Source: Plantago ovata (lineage: Eukaryota; Streptophyta; Magnoliopsida; Lamiales; Plantaginaceae). From it: a DNA stretch of 64,000 nucleotides. The position numbers and the translations under genes were made by a program. Positions 55,197 through 64,000 of the stretch are shown one piece after another. The notes under the pieces are model-generated. The model made no database searches. It saw nothing but the letters and a program-made list of their open reading frames with translations, and was not told where the DNA came from. Every line of letters starts with the position of its first letter. Position 1 is the stretch's first letter. The stretch lies in NCBI GenBank assembly GCA_028274465.1, contig CM051455.1:112528261-112592260 (forward strand), in the 5' to 3' direction.

Positions 55197-55440
55197 GGAA
55201 GTATTAATCAATTAGGAGTTTGGTGGAAGGAGATATGTAAAGAGATGATGGGGCCGGAGAGGAAGAGGCAAAATTGAGAGAAAAAAAAAGCAAATTAGAG
55301 CGTGATACACACGTTTTTGTTCACTTGTTATATAGAGGTAAATTAGGATGATTTATAATATATTGAAACTACAAAGTTCCGGGGTTTTTGGTGCGAGGGT
55401 TTAGGGTTTAGGTCAATTCCTTTTATATATCTGGCCTACT
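55197..55440 (-). promoter_or_regulatory. Promoter-like remnant facing the Tat-A insertion
   Basis: On minus: ATATATAAAAGG (about 55422-55433), then within 20 nt CCTAAACCCTAAACCCTCG (about 55396-55414, two telo-boxes AAACCCTA), then a CT-rich leader-like stretch down to the Tat-A LTR. TATA plus telo-box next to a CT-rich leader is typical of growth-related plant genes. No coding part is visible because the LTR starts at 55196. Inference. Confidence 0.35.
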
Positions 55441-55587
55441 TCTAATAGACGATTCCTACTTCTAATAGACGATTTCGATAGATCTCTGCGTTCGCCCCAA
55501 CCGTGCAAAACACTGGATTATGAGAGTATAGATCTCTGCGGCAGACGTTCGTTCCCAACCGTGCAAAACATTGAATTATGAGAGTAA
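55437..55587. repeat. Short tandem duplication
   Basis: CTACTTCTAATAGACGATT occurs twice (about 55437 and 55457). A ~50-bp unit starting GATCTCTGCG and ending ATTATGAGAGTA occurs twice (55481-55528, 55531-55587) with small differences. Confidence 0.8.
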
Positions 55588-55658
55588 CATTCAACCGGCA
55601 GAATGATTCTAAGGCGTAAAAAAAATAAAACTTACACAATGAACCAACAAGCAAATAA

Positions 55659-55773
55659 TAATTTTTTTTTAACCGGCAAAGCGAGTATGAATAATGATTC
55701 CCCATTTATCCCATGGTGACTCAAACCCTCACCCTATTTGTTGGGTTATCACTTCCCAACTGAGCTACGTTGT
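55659..55773 (-). mobile_element. SINE (tRNA-derived), complete with target duplication
   Basis: On minus it starts GACAACGTAGCTCAG, with box A TAGCTCAGTTGGGAAG and box B GGGTTTGAGTCACC, and ends in an A-rich tail. It is flanked by the perfect 14-bp duplication CAACAAGCAAATAA (55645-55658 and 55774-55787). It lies downstream of the host gene. Confidence 0.85.
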
Positions 55774-56095
55774 CAACAAGCAAATAACATTAATAACAAT
55801 GTAGAGGTGAAATACATATTCATAAACACTTTCGTTCCAAACTTCACATTATTAAAGATCAGATATACATGAATATACTACAGTGTACCTGTCTAAACAC
55901 TGACACTTAAATTCAGGAGTCCTATACACATCTGCACTTTAAAAAACAACCATAAACACAAGACAGCACTTATTTATCCACCATACCATACACTTGAGCG
56001 GAAAAATAATCACAAGAAGAAGAATAATGAAGACTGGAACACACGAAAATATGAAGCTGGACAAGAAAACAGAACACGAGAAGATATAAACTGCA

Positions 56096-58069
56096 TTACA
56101 CCCAACTGTGAGGCATATGATGAGACTTCACTGGCTCCAAGTTGGTGTTATTGTTGTTTGTTCCAAAAGCTGCGCCACCTCCTCTAAGCATTGCCATCAA
56201 GCTACCACCATGCACCCTTCCTTCCGGGAGAGAGAGATGATCCATGTGCATGCTGTTACCCACACTGGAATTCTCCTGTGTTGTCATTGGCCAAGAAAAC
56301 ATTGGGGCTTGATAACCGATCGAACAGATGGAAGCCGTCTCATTAGTTGTGCCAGGGTAAGAAAGAATGCTTCCGGATGCAGAATTGTCATTAATCTGAG
56401 TTGACAAACTTGATTCAGAGCCATTGATCTGTCTGTCCTGTAGGTGTGCACTGTGGGAAGTACACAAACCCGATTTTCCTCTAGCAAACTTATCACATGG
56501 AACATCACCTTGACCACCAAATCCAGATGCCAATTGGCCCCAAGAACAGCGTTTCCCACCACCATGTGCTTTGCAAAAATCGGTGCTCCCTTGAGCACTT
56601 TTTGTGCAACCTTCAAACTGGCACCTTTTTCCACCACCATGGCGAACACAATAACTTGTGCGCCCTCTTGCACTCTTGGTACATTCTGGCACAGCACATC
56701 TCTTACCTCCACCATGACCAACACAGAACAAAGTTCCTCCATGTACACTCTTGGTGCATCCTTCGGAAGTACACCTTTTTCCGCCACCGTGCCCTTTACA
56801 GAACGGAGTGCTCCCTTCTGCACCCTTTGTGCAACCAAAAAATGTGCACCTTCTGCCTCCACCATGAGCTTTGCAGAACATGGTGCTTCCCTGAGCACCT
56901 TTAGTACACGCAGGATACTGGCACCTTCGCCCACCTCCATGGGATATGCACAGGCCAGATATACCCTCAGCACTCTTGGTGCAATTCTCCATCTGGCATC
57001 GTTTTCCACCCCCATGACGAATGCATAAGCCAGACTTACCTCTTGCTGCACGGCTGCAACCATCATGGCTGCACCGTCTACCGCCACCATGGCCTATGCA
57101 GTAGTCTGTACGGCCTTCGGCACTTTTAGTACACCCAAGGTGCTGGCACCGCTTGCCACCACCATGTGCCTTGCAAAATACAGTCTTCCCCTCGGCTCCC
57201 TTTTGGCAGCCTACTTTCTGACATCTCCTGCCACCACCATGGGCAATGCAGAGGCCTGATGCACCCCTTGCACCGCGAGTGCATCCAAAATAGTTGCAGA
57301 CCTTTACACTAATTTTCCGCGGTTGCCTAGTGCCAGGACTGCCAGCCAAGCTTGTTGTTACCAGTGATGTAGATGAAAAGGGCGGGGTAATTGGATTAGA
57401 GTGGAGAGAGCTATTATGGTCTTGGCGTAATGGGATGGGAATCTCTGCACTCTGCAGTGGCGCGAAAAGAGGACCTATTTTTGACCGGGCTGATGTTGAC
57501 CCTTCATCCACCAATTGAAGTGTCGGGGCTAAAGCTGGTGATTCAGGATAGTTTTGGTACGGAATGGCCTCTGGTGTAGCAGCAACCTGGTATGGAATGA
57601 CCTCTTGAGTGGCTCGTGACTCAGGGTACGGGTACGAGATGACCTCCTGGCGAGCACCAATCTGATATGGAATGACCTCTTCAGTTGTAGTCACATCAGA
57701 CTCTTTAGGTCCAGTGGATAAACTTAACTGAAGGTCCAAAAGTGGTTTCCTTACATCAACTCCATTTAATATCCCAGTAGAAATGTTTAATCCAAGGTCT
57801 ATAGATGAATCCGCTTCCATTTCTTTACCAGAGCACATGGTGGTACATGAGCCAGATGAACAACCCAACCCAAGAACCAAAGAAGACCCATCTTGCAAAT
57901 TAATAGGTCGATTAACCGCACTGCTCTTTCTCTGGGTTCCTTCGGAAGGATATGAGGGTGCTAAGCCAAAAACATTAAATCCCACAGCAGAAACAGCCCT
58001 GTGATCATTCACGTTGTCCAGACCTTCTGATGCAAATGCATAAGTAGAATAACCAGGGGTACCATCCAT
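56096..58069 (-). CDS. Zinc-cluster repeat protein (loricrin-like / 'probable WRKY 19-like' plant family, without WRKY domain)
   Basis: 657 residues in one uninterrupted coding exon. The core (residues 258-507) is ten back-to-back units of exactly 25 residues, each with C-x4-C-x10-C-x3-H and the end HGGGKRC, followed by one degenerate unit (508-540). The fixed Cys/His spacing points to repeated small zinc-binding folds. The same repeats occur in Arabidopsis proteins annotated as loricrin-like and in WRKY19-type fusions, but no WRKYGQK is present here. N-terminal part: SSLVLGLG, DLGLNIS and LDLQLSLS (residues 111-118), LxLxL words of the EAR repression type, then four EVIPYQ-like words (131-172). 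C-terminal part: the conserved-looking LPEGRVHGGSLMAMLRGGG (615-633) and an Asn run. The likely role is a nuclear regulator that recruits co-repressors; that is inference. No breaks. The only convincing host gene in the window. Confidence 0.9.
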   Translation of the reverse strand: MDGTPGYSTYAFASEGLDNVNDHRAVSAVGFNVFGLAPSYPSEGTQRKSSAVNRPINLQDGSSLVLGLGCSSGSCTTMCSGKEMEADSSIDLGLNISTGILNGVDVRKPLLDLQLSLSTGPKESDVTTTEEVIPYQIGARQEVISYPYPESRATQEVIPYQVAATPEAIPYQNYPESPALAPTLQLVDEGSTSARSKIGPLFAPLQSAEIPIPLRQDHNSSLHSNPITPPFSSTSLVTTSLAGSPGTRQPRKISVKVCNYFGCTRGARGASGLCIAHGGGRRCQKVGCQKGAEGKTVFCKAHGGGKRCQHLGCTKSAEGRTDYCIGHGGGRRCSHDGCSRAARGKSGLCIRHGGGKRCQMENCTKSAEGISGLCISHGGGRRCQYPACTKGAQGSTMFCKAHGGGRRCTFFGCTKGAEGSTPFCKGHGGGKRCTSEGCTKSVHGGTLFCVGHGGGKRCAVPECTKSARGRTSYCVRHGGGKRCQFEGCTKSAQGSTDFCKAHGGGKRCSWGQLASGFGGQGDVPCDKFARGKSGLCTSHSAHLQDRQINGSESSLSTQINDNSASGSILSYPGTTNETASICSIGYQAPMFSWPMTTQENSSVGNSMHMDHLSLPEGRVHGGSLMAMLRGGGAAFGTNNNNTNLEPVKSHHMPHSWV

Positions 58070-58095
58070 GCAGCAAAATTCACAACTTGAGCCAA

Positions 58096-60109
58096 CTGTA
58101 CTAAAGACCTTAATTGTTTAAATAGGAAAATTATATACTTCTGAAGTCCTGACGGGTTAAGCTAAGGTAGAAAAACTGGTATATAAACAAACTAAAAGCT
58201 AATGATCAAACTTCGGTTTCCAGAAATGGAGCAACCACCACTAACAAACCCCGATGTGTCCTTGCGATCCATTCTAAAATCTAAGAATTGGGATGTCAAC
58301 TCGCGGGCTTTAAGCTAGCATCAACCTCCACAAGAAATATACACTCAAACAGTCATCCTGTTTCATGAGAAAAGATATTTAATTACCACGTAGAAGTACC
58401 TGATAAAAAGAAAGTCACAACAACTGTCACAAAATGCACTATTTATCACAACGTACAAGTACCTGATTAAAAGAAATTCACAAAGCCTGTAAAAATAAAA
58501 TAAAACTAATTAATTAACTTAAATTCAAAAGAAGGTAAACATGAAAACATAATCTCACAACTGCAATAAGAATCTTATGAACTACAATTAAATAGTTGTT
58601 TCACTTATATTTTTGTTTCTGTTCTCATTAAGCAAAAATAAATGCAAATAATATTGAGCAAAAATCAAGCAATGCATGATGGTACTAAAAAAGATTTAAT
58701 GGTTCCAGATTCAACAACGATATTCTACAGTACAAACTTACTTACAAAATCCATTCAAAGATAACTCAGTATCAAAGTGGACAAGTGGTATGTTCATATT
58801 AAGGTTAAAGCACGTTTGTTTAAAACATAAACCAGTGGCCTCCAGAACATCTAAAACCCTATGTATTTTCATGTAACTCAGAGGTTGGTTCAGAAAATTG
58901 CAAGCTTTTACAATCTCAATACAATTATAACAGGAGAAATCAATGCAGGATAGAGAAGTTAAACACAGATCTTTGGCAAACCAACCATAAGAATCAACAC
59001 AAGGAGCACAAAAAAAAAATAAAAAAATAGATGAAACAAAAATAACGAGGAAGAGTGGCTAAAAGTACAACACTCGGCTCATCAAATCATTTGTCAGAAG
59101 TTACATGGCAGAGCTGACCATAGTTTATGTGATGAAAGGACAACAGAGCTAGATCAAGATGATAAGGTCTTAAAAGAAGCAGAAAATAACATTTTTAACC
59201 AAGTACAAGTAAAACTCATATGATAAACTAGGAGAAAGAATAGCTACGTAATCGAAACTAACACCAAAATAGAAAACTGATACATTCACTAGCCCCGAGT
59301 AACATGCTCCAGTATCAACACAAAAAAACAGCATCAAGAAATAAATATTGCTCTTTGATACTAAACAAATCATTTCAAGCTCCACCTATCACTTCACTCT
59401 ACTGTTTCTCAAATACATGGAACCAAATAGGCAATTCCCAAAGTAACAAAACCTATGATGATGTATCACCGAAATCACATTTTTTGAACCAACAAAGTTT
59501 ATAAACTCAATACAACACACTAAAAGCAATGAACATCAAATTACATCAAGAAAACAGAGTAACATCCCGCAATTTAGGCATACAGTGCCGAATTTGAAAC
59601 AACAAAAAATGTGATTATTTAGGATTTATTACCAACAACACTAGTACAACAGACTAAATATTAATTAGAAACAGAAACATACATAATATCAACAATTCAC
59701 CATCCAATAGTGAACAAAAACATTCACACCAACAAAAAACAGCTTAAGACAACGAATCATAGCTCAGTTCAGTTCGTAAGCTGCTTCACGTTCAACCAAC
59801 CAATAGGTAATAGGTCGGATTCGAGTCACCACCGGTTAATAAAATAATAAAATAAAAATAAAATAAAAAGCTTAAATTCTAAATCAATAGCTTTATCTTA
59901 CCAAATACTGCAATAGACTAAAACAATCAATTAAGGGGAAATCAATCACTATTCACGAGTAATAAATTAAGAATCCCATTTCTTCAAAATTCCAAGCCCA
60001 AACAAAATGATTTAAGCATAAAAACAAAACCTATTGAATCAACAGCAGCTATTCAATTAAAACAAGGGACTGAATTGAAAGCACATAAAAAGTGAATCGT
60101 TGAAATAAC
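58096..60109 (-). other. Probable 5' leader intron of the zinc-cluster gene
   Basis: On minus the donor is CATCAG|GTTATT (boundary 60110/60109). The acceptor is TTTAGTACAG|TTGGC (boundary 58096/58095), 26 nt before the start codon. The 2.0 kb between is AT-rich with no coding signal and contains a SINE at 59748-59868. A long first intron in the leader is common in plant regulatory genes. Other acceptors nearby are possible. Confidence 0.55.
59748..59868 (+). mobile_element. SINE (same family as 55659-55773) in the leader intron
   Basis: It starts GACAACG, then box A TAGCTCAGTTCAG and box B GGTCGGATTCGAGTCACC, and ends in a long AAAATAAAAT-type tail. Short flanking duplication AGCTTAA (59741-59747 and 59869-59875). 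It is opposite in orientation to the host gene. More diverged than the copy at 55659. Confidence 0.7.
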
Positions 60110-60275
60110 CTGATGAAATCGGTGACCGGAGAGTTTAGCGGTGATGATGATGATGGTGATAGAAGTAGGGTTTTGAGGGAAATTCACAAGCGGTCGATTG
60201 ATTTTGAGAGAGAATACAACACAACAACAACAAAAAAAAAGACTGGTGGAGAAAATGAGAGATGAAAAGAAAATA
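60110..60275 (-). other. Probable non-coding first exon of the zinc-cluster gene
   Basis: Between the TATA box and the donor. It includes CT-rich leader, a CAA/TTG-rich part and the ATCACCATCATCATCATCAC repeat. The 5' limit is set only from the TATA spacing. No start codon here opens a frame linked to the main protein. Confidence 0.5.
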
Positions 60276-60303
60276 GGAAAACAAAGACTGACAATTTTTC
60301 TCC

Positions 60304-60420
60304 CTTATATACAAGGAAAAAAAATAAAAAAGCTGCAGGCGCATGTTAAGAAAATCAGCGCATGTTAGCGGCGCGTTATCGATCCTCCGCGCGCTGGTAC
60401 ACGTTTATTCCTATGCGTCA
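60304..60420 (-). promoter_or_regulatory. Promoter of the zinc-cluster gene
   Basis: TATATAAG on minus at 60304-60311, with start expected about 30 nt downstream. Upstream are GC-rich words, an ACGT core (about 60400), and TGACG (about 60414-60418), the core recognised by TGA/bZIP factors. The assignment is by position. Confidence 0.5.
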
Positions 60421-61164
60421 TCGGTCTTGCACATCATCTCACCCGGTCCGATTTTAAACACTTCATTACATTAGACAGCAAAATTGATCTGAATTCGAAA
60501 TTTGATATGAAATTATCCAATCAAAATTGGAATAGGAACTAGTAATGTAACGGTCAATAGTGTCAATAGTGATCTGAAATCCAATTTGAACTCAGCTTAC
60601 TTAAAATGTGCGAATAAATTGATTCAAGAACGATGTGATCCAAAGTGATCTGAATTAATTTTCTTATGTATTTATCTGATCCAAATTAAATGTAATCCGA
60701 ATTCATGCTATAAGAAATTTCCGAGTTAAGTTTGTAATGAACATGTATTTCATTTCATTTGCAAGTAAGATTTCATTTGTAAAATATTTTAATTGTTTTT
60801 CTTATAATAATAACTTGGAATATCATTTATTAACACTCTATCTCAATCTGACTCGAATTGAGTCGATCTGAATAGACACGATCCAAAATGATTCGAAATT
60901 TATAATTCAAATAACACAAAAATCTGAATAACACTTGAACAACATTTGATCTGGTTCGATTCAAAGTCGATCCGAAATAAGTAAATAATCTGAATTTTCT
61001 CTATATGAATCTGATTCGAATTATCTGTTTGCCAAGTCTAGTTCATCACTCATATGAAACTGAACCAAATTGGAAAAGATGCATTTGGGATGGGCCTTAA
61101 TAAATCAACTATGCTAACAACCTATTGTAACAGATTTTGAATGATGCGGAGTCGGAATATTACG
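60421..61164. other. Intergenic, degenerate ATCYGAATT-rich stretch
   Basis: AT-rich, no open frame of note. Many diverged copies of words such as GATCTGAATT, ATCCGAATT and GATTCGAA over about 600 bp. It may be an old, decayed repeat. I see no gene, RNA or clear element ends. Confidence 0.5.
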
Positions 61165-61970
61165 CTAAATCCACCAAAATATACCATAAATTTCTTATCC
61201 CGTCCAGTTTGTACCGTAAGTTTGTTACTCCCATATTTTGTCCTGTAAGTTCACAAAAAATCTAATTTTTGTACATCGAGCCAAATTTAGCCCGATGAAC
61301 TAATATTAGGGTAAATTTGAATATGATTCCCCCCAATCCACTATGAACTCACGAATTAGTGATAGTTTTTCATCGGGATTATTAACATATCTAATTAAGA
61401 AAAAAAACTTTTCAAACAATCAAGGTAATTGTGGAGCATATCCCTTTGTATGACATATCGTGCAAACAAACAAATAAAATGGATCCGATTTTTTTTTAAT
61501 GTATGTCATGAAAACATAATGGATTGGTTGCTACTCTCCTTATTCTAAGTTCTAATTATTTGCAAAAATCAATTGGAGTATGTTAAATTCTTAATGAGAG
61601 TTATATGTAATATATATATAAATGTGCAATTTTTTTAAAATTTTTTATTATTTTATTTATTTATTTTTTGCAATGATGTGTCATACTTATGAGTATGCTC
61701 AACAATTACCTTGTTTGCATTAAAAGAAATTATTTTATTTACTTATAATTAGGCGAATTAGTGAAGAATTATCACGAATTCGCGAGTTCATAGAAAATTG
61801 GGGGTGATTCAGAATCAAATTTGCCCTAACATTAGTTCGTTGGACTCGATTTGGCCCGAAGTACAAAAATTAGATTTTTTGTAAACTTACAGGACAAAAT
61901 GTGTGAGTAACAAACTTATGGTACAAAATGGGCGGAGTAGAAAACATATGGTACATTTTGGAGGAATTTT
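61165..61970. mobile_element. Fold-back element / MITE with ~320-bp inverted arms
   Basis: The left arm starts about 61165 (CTAAATCCACCAAAATATACC). The right arm, read in complement, starts about 61970 (AAAATTCCTCCAAAATGTACC). The arms pair for about 320 bp with roughly 15-20% mismatch by eye, leaving a ~160-bp AT-rich loop (about 61495-61650). There is no coding capacity. No clean target duplication was found, so the superfamily (MULE-type or other) is open. Confidence 0.8.
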
Positions 61971-62229
61971 CCCTTTTATTTATCTACATCTAGAGTTATG
62001 ATTATACTCTTATATTTTGACAATATTGCACATATTTAGTATAAAAGAATATAATAAAATAAGAATACTTCCCGATTGAAAGTCGACAAATGTAACGATT
62101 TAAATTATCGAATTTATCATTTAATATAAGGAGAAGCTACTTATTTAGTATTTTCAACAGTTTATAAGAATACAAATTCTTTTAAATTGAAGTTGGAGAA
62201 GTTGGTTGGTTGAACATTCTTAAGAAACT
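61971..62229. other. AT-rich intergenic stretch
   Basis: No gene or repeat recognised. It ends with the first copy of the SINE target duplication (62213-62229). Confidence 0.5.
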
Positions 62230-62357
62230 GGTTAGACTTAGGTGTCATGACACTAGAGGTCATAGGTTCAATTCTCGCCAAGTGCGGGATTATTTATAGT
62301 TTATTACTAGCTTTGTAATGCTACTTGAGAAATTGTAATGGTTCGATTATTAAAAAA
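62230..62357 (+). mobile_element. SINE with perfect 17-bp target duplication
   Basis: 128 bp. Weak box A near GGTTAGACTTAGGTG, clear box B GGTTCAATTCTCGCC, and an A tail. It is flanked by AACATTCTTAAGAAACT at 62213-62229 and 62358-62374. It differs from the other two SINEs in its head, so it is a different family. The perfect duplication indicates a fairly recent insertion. Confidence 0.88.
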
Positions 62358-62533
62358 AACATTCTTAAGAAACTTCACCTTAAATTAAGTTTGATTTTAG
62401 TTGGCTTTGTCCAACAAGTTGAGTTTACAAACACTAATTTGACAACTTCTCGAATTTTAAATAGTTTTTCAAACACCTATTGAATTCTCTAATAAGATAA
62501 ATTTACCCGCCTCTCCTTAAATTGATATCCTTC

Positions 62534-63084
62534 TGATGAGGATAAATCTAGTCTAGTGATTCACGTCATCATCTCTCAACCCATGGGAGTATATGGGAGG
62601 AGTATATAGAGAATTTGGAGAATCCGAGCACATGCAAATGGTGGGAGATTAGAGGGGAGGGGACTGTAGAACGACCTACCGGAGTTAGGCCGTCTAACAA
62701 TTCAATGGGTTCTGGAAAGATAAAATATGGATGTGCATGTATGATTCTACCTAGACATAATAAATGAGCATGTATATATAGTAGGATACGCTCCGTGACC
62801 CTTTTGTAATAGTGGGTCCCTAGGGGCCGAACACCTCTTCCGGTAGGCGTCGGATGGTATGTCAGGTTGTTGCCCGAAGGATTCGAGGGAGAGACATCTA
62901 TCAGAAGATGAAACCTTGTTCGCTTCTACTAGATTGTTCGATGCATACCATGTGTTCGGTAGTTGGGGTGACATTCTTCCTCTAGGACGATTGTAGGTGC
63001 GATAGATACGAAGATGTTCGGCACCTTCCTTACTCGAAGGTTTATCAGTTGGAGATCTTTCGTACCTTTATCCCCACATCATCA
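62534..63084 (-). repeat. Tat-B 3' LTR (551 bp)
   Basis: On minus TGATGATGTGGGGAT...ATCCTCATCA, with a PPT (ACTTGGGGGAC) just outside at 63085-63095. TATA box TATATATAC (62772-62780). The stem-loop ACGACCTA/TAGGCCGT (62671-62692) lies about 85 nt downstream. The left 5 bp of flank are CCTTC. It is the 3' LTR of an element that continues beyond the window. Confidence 0.85.
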
Positions 63085-63858
63085 GTCCCCCAAGTTTCGA
63101 TAGATGAGAGCGTCGAATCTATCGAAAGTTTAATAACTTCGTGGTGACGAGCGGCGAGCGGGAGAGTAGTTTTCTAGCCGTTTTGAATTTTTAGAACCGG
63201 GGGTATACTTGTAAATCCACCTCCATCTGCCTTATCGGCTTTACCAACGTGTCACGCCGCGAAGGAGCGCGTGCTCCCTACATGCCTCGGTTCCGCTGCC
63301 CTAATTAATGTGGTTGCTACATGGTAAAAACTCCTTTTTCCCATTTCACTTTCTTTTTACCTTATTTTCCTTTCTTCTCTTTTCTTCTTCCCTCTTCCTT
63401 CTCCGCTTGCTGCGCGATTGCCGCCGGTTTTTGCCCGATCAGTCGTCCGTCGTCGTTAATTCTTCAAGTACGTTTCTCCTTTTTGGTTTTCTTCTACTTC
63501 TTTCGTTATTTTTGCCGATTTTCTAGCTTTTCGTCCTTGTGTGCTTTTTGCTTGGGTTGTTTTTGTCTCTTTTCTTTCTTTTGGGGTTTGGCCGTCTTTC
63601 CGCCGGTGGAGAGACCGGTTTGTGGTTTTAATATGGTTTGCATTTCCGCGCCTATTTGTTGCCTCATCTATACGTGCTCGGATTCTTCAAATTTGCAATT
63701 TTCACTCTGCAACTTTTTGTTATAGCTCTGTGGGTCGAATTCGAAATTGTTGGATCGAAACTTTTGGCAGTTCTTCGCACTTCTTTTGATAATAGTAAGT
63801 AACTTTAGGCTGGGTACTTTAACTGATTGCTTCCCTTTTGGTAGTTTTTGTTGTAAGG
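63085..63858 (+). promoter_or_regulatory. Tat-B antisense-ORF promoter and leader
   Basis: Region between the PPT and the antisense ORF start. It has GC-rich upstream words (63200-63300), a long CT-rich leader, a donor-like CAA|GTACGT at 63468 and an acceptor-like TTGTAAG|G at 63857, directly before ATG. This suggests a ~390-nt leader intron. No strong TATA box is seen. Confidence 0.45.
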
Positions 63859-64000
63859 ATGTCAAAACGAAACGTCGATCAAACCGGTGCCGGTGGTGAA
63901 AATTCAAATTCTTTTAGTGTAAATAGGAGGTCCCAATCCCTAGGTAGAGGCCCTGAAATTATCCTCCATTCTGATTCGAACCCCTTTGTACCCTCGAACC
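63859..64000 (+). CDS. Tat-B antisense ORF, first ~47 codons (runs off the window)
   Basis: Starts MSKRNVDQTGAGGENSNSFS and stays open to the edge, with VNRRSQSLGRGPEIILHSDS. It is hydrophilic and low in complexity, as is the start of the Tat-1 antisense ORF (MSERSDDSQNRREVEEYGSD). Position next to a Tat 3' LTR and the shared AG|GATGTC start context support the call. No domain is visible in the part present. Confidence 0.5.
   Translation, partial: MSKRNVDQTGAGGENSNSFSVNRRSQSLGRGPEIILHSDSNPFVPSN

Noticed and set aside
56284-57090. Long open frames overlapping the zinc-cluster gene in other frames and on the other strand (also 56444-57028 on +)
   Set aside because: They exist because the 75-bp unit repeats without stops in several frames. 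Composition is unnatural and there is no domain.
56096-58069. Calling the host gene a WRKY transcription factor
   Set aside because: Homologues are sometimes named WRKY19-like, but no WRKYGQK or its zinc finger is present. Only the shared repeat units support the name.
60421-61164. Satellite or named repeat in the ATCYGAATT-rich stretch
   Set aside because: Words recur but without fixed period or clear ends. Not enough for a repeat call.

Overview
The window is nuclear DNA of a flowering plant, almost certainly a eudicot. The evidence is Athila, Tat/Retand-type and Tekay/Del-type Ty3/gypsy elements, Ty1/copia elements with a TGGTATCAGAGC primer site, an En/Spm-type CACTA end, tRNA-derived SINEs, and one plant-type host gene whose product carries repeated C-x4-C-x10-C-x3-H units. 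About 87% of the window is retrotransposon sequence in nested layers. Only about 7 kb (55.2-62.5 kb) is low-copy gene space. Two runs of 100 N (16634-16733 and 44907-45006) are assembly gaps of unknown true size.

Layout. 1-9445: a Tat/Retand-like element with gag-pol on the + strand and a long antisense ORF region between pol and the 3' end. 9446-13645: the 3' part of a Ty1/copia element (Copia-1, minus) with a 2.1 kb LTR, inserted into the Tat element. 13646-16633: 3' LTR and 3' region of an Athila element (Athila-2a, minus) inserted into Copia-1 and cut by gap 1. 16734-30314: an Athila element on + (Athila-1), split by a second Athila on minus (Athila-1n, 17274-26062) that has both LTRs, gag-protease and an env-position ORF but no visible RT or integrase. 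30315-34292: Athila-2b (minus), inserted in the 3' LTR of Athila-1. 34293-~37650: 3' LTR and integrase of a Tekay/Del-type chromovirus (minus), inserted in Athila-2b. ~37650-40200: another Athila-1 internal fragment. 40201-55196: Tat-A (minus), gag plus 5' LTR, split by the complete Copia-2 (41296-53892, 5-bp CTTTC duplication on both sides). The 5' LTR of Copia-2 is itself split by a CACTA end and by the 3' end of another Tat element (Tat-C).

55197-62533 is the gene island. It holds a truncated promoter-like stretch, a SINE, the host gene (coding 56096-58069 on minus, with a probable leader intron carrying another SINE and a TATA box at about 60.3 kb), a fold-back element with ~320-bp arms, and a third SINE with a perfect 17-bp target duplication. 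From 62534 a further Tat LTR (Tat-B, minus) begins, followed by the promoter side and first codons of its antisense ORF at the window edge.

The most unusual signal is a shared cis-architecture in the Athila elements. Two Athila families each carry their own short GC-rich palindrome (GGGGCGRTTCGCCCC in Athila-1, CCAAGCGNNNCGCTTGG in Athila-2). In both families it is clustered at the same two places: the LTR about 310-470 bp from its start (in Athila-1 just upstream of a TATA box), and the spacer downstream of the integrase region. All five Athila 3' regions also carry two or three copies of a stem-loop (AACCTATTC...GAATAGGTT) followed directly by a polypurine-tract-like TTGGGG tail. Three Tat LTRs share a stem-loop 80-110 nt downstream of TATA, and two Tat antisense ORFs start directly after an AG|GATGTC splice-acceptor-like junction. 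All retroelement copies are treated as fossils. Ages come only from by-eye LTR comparison.
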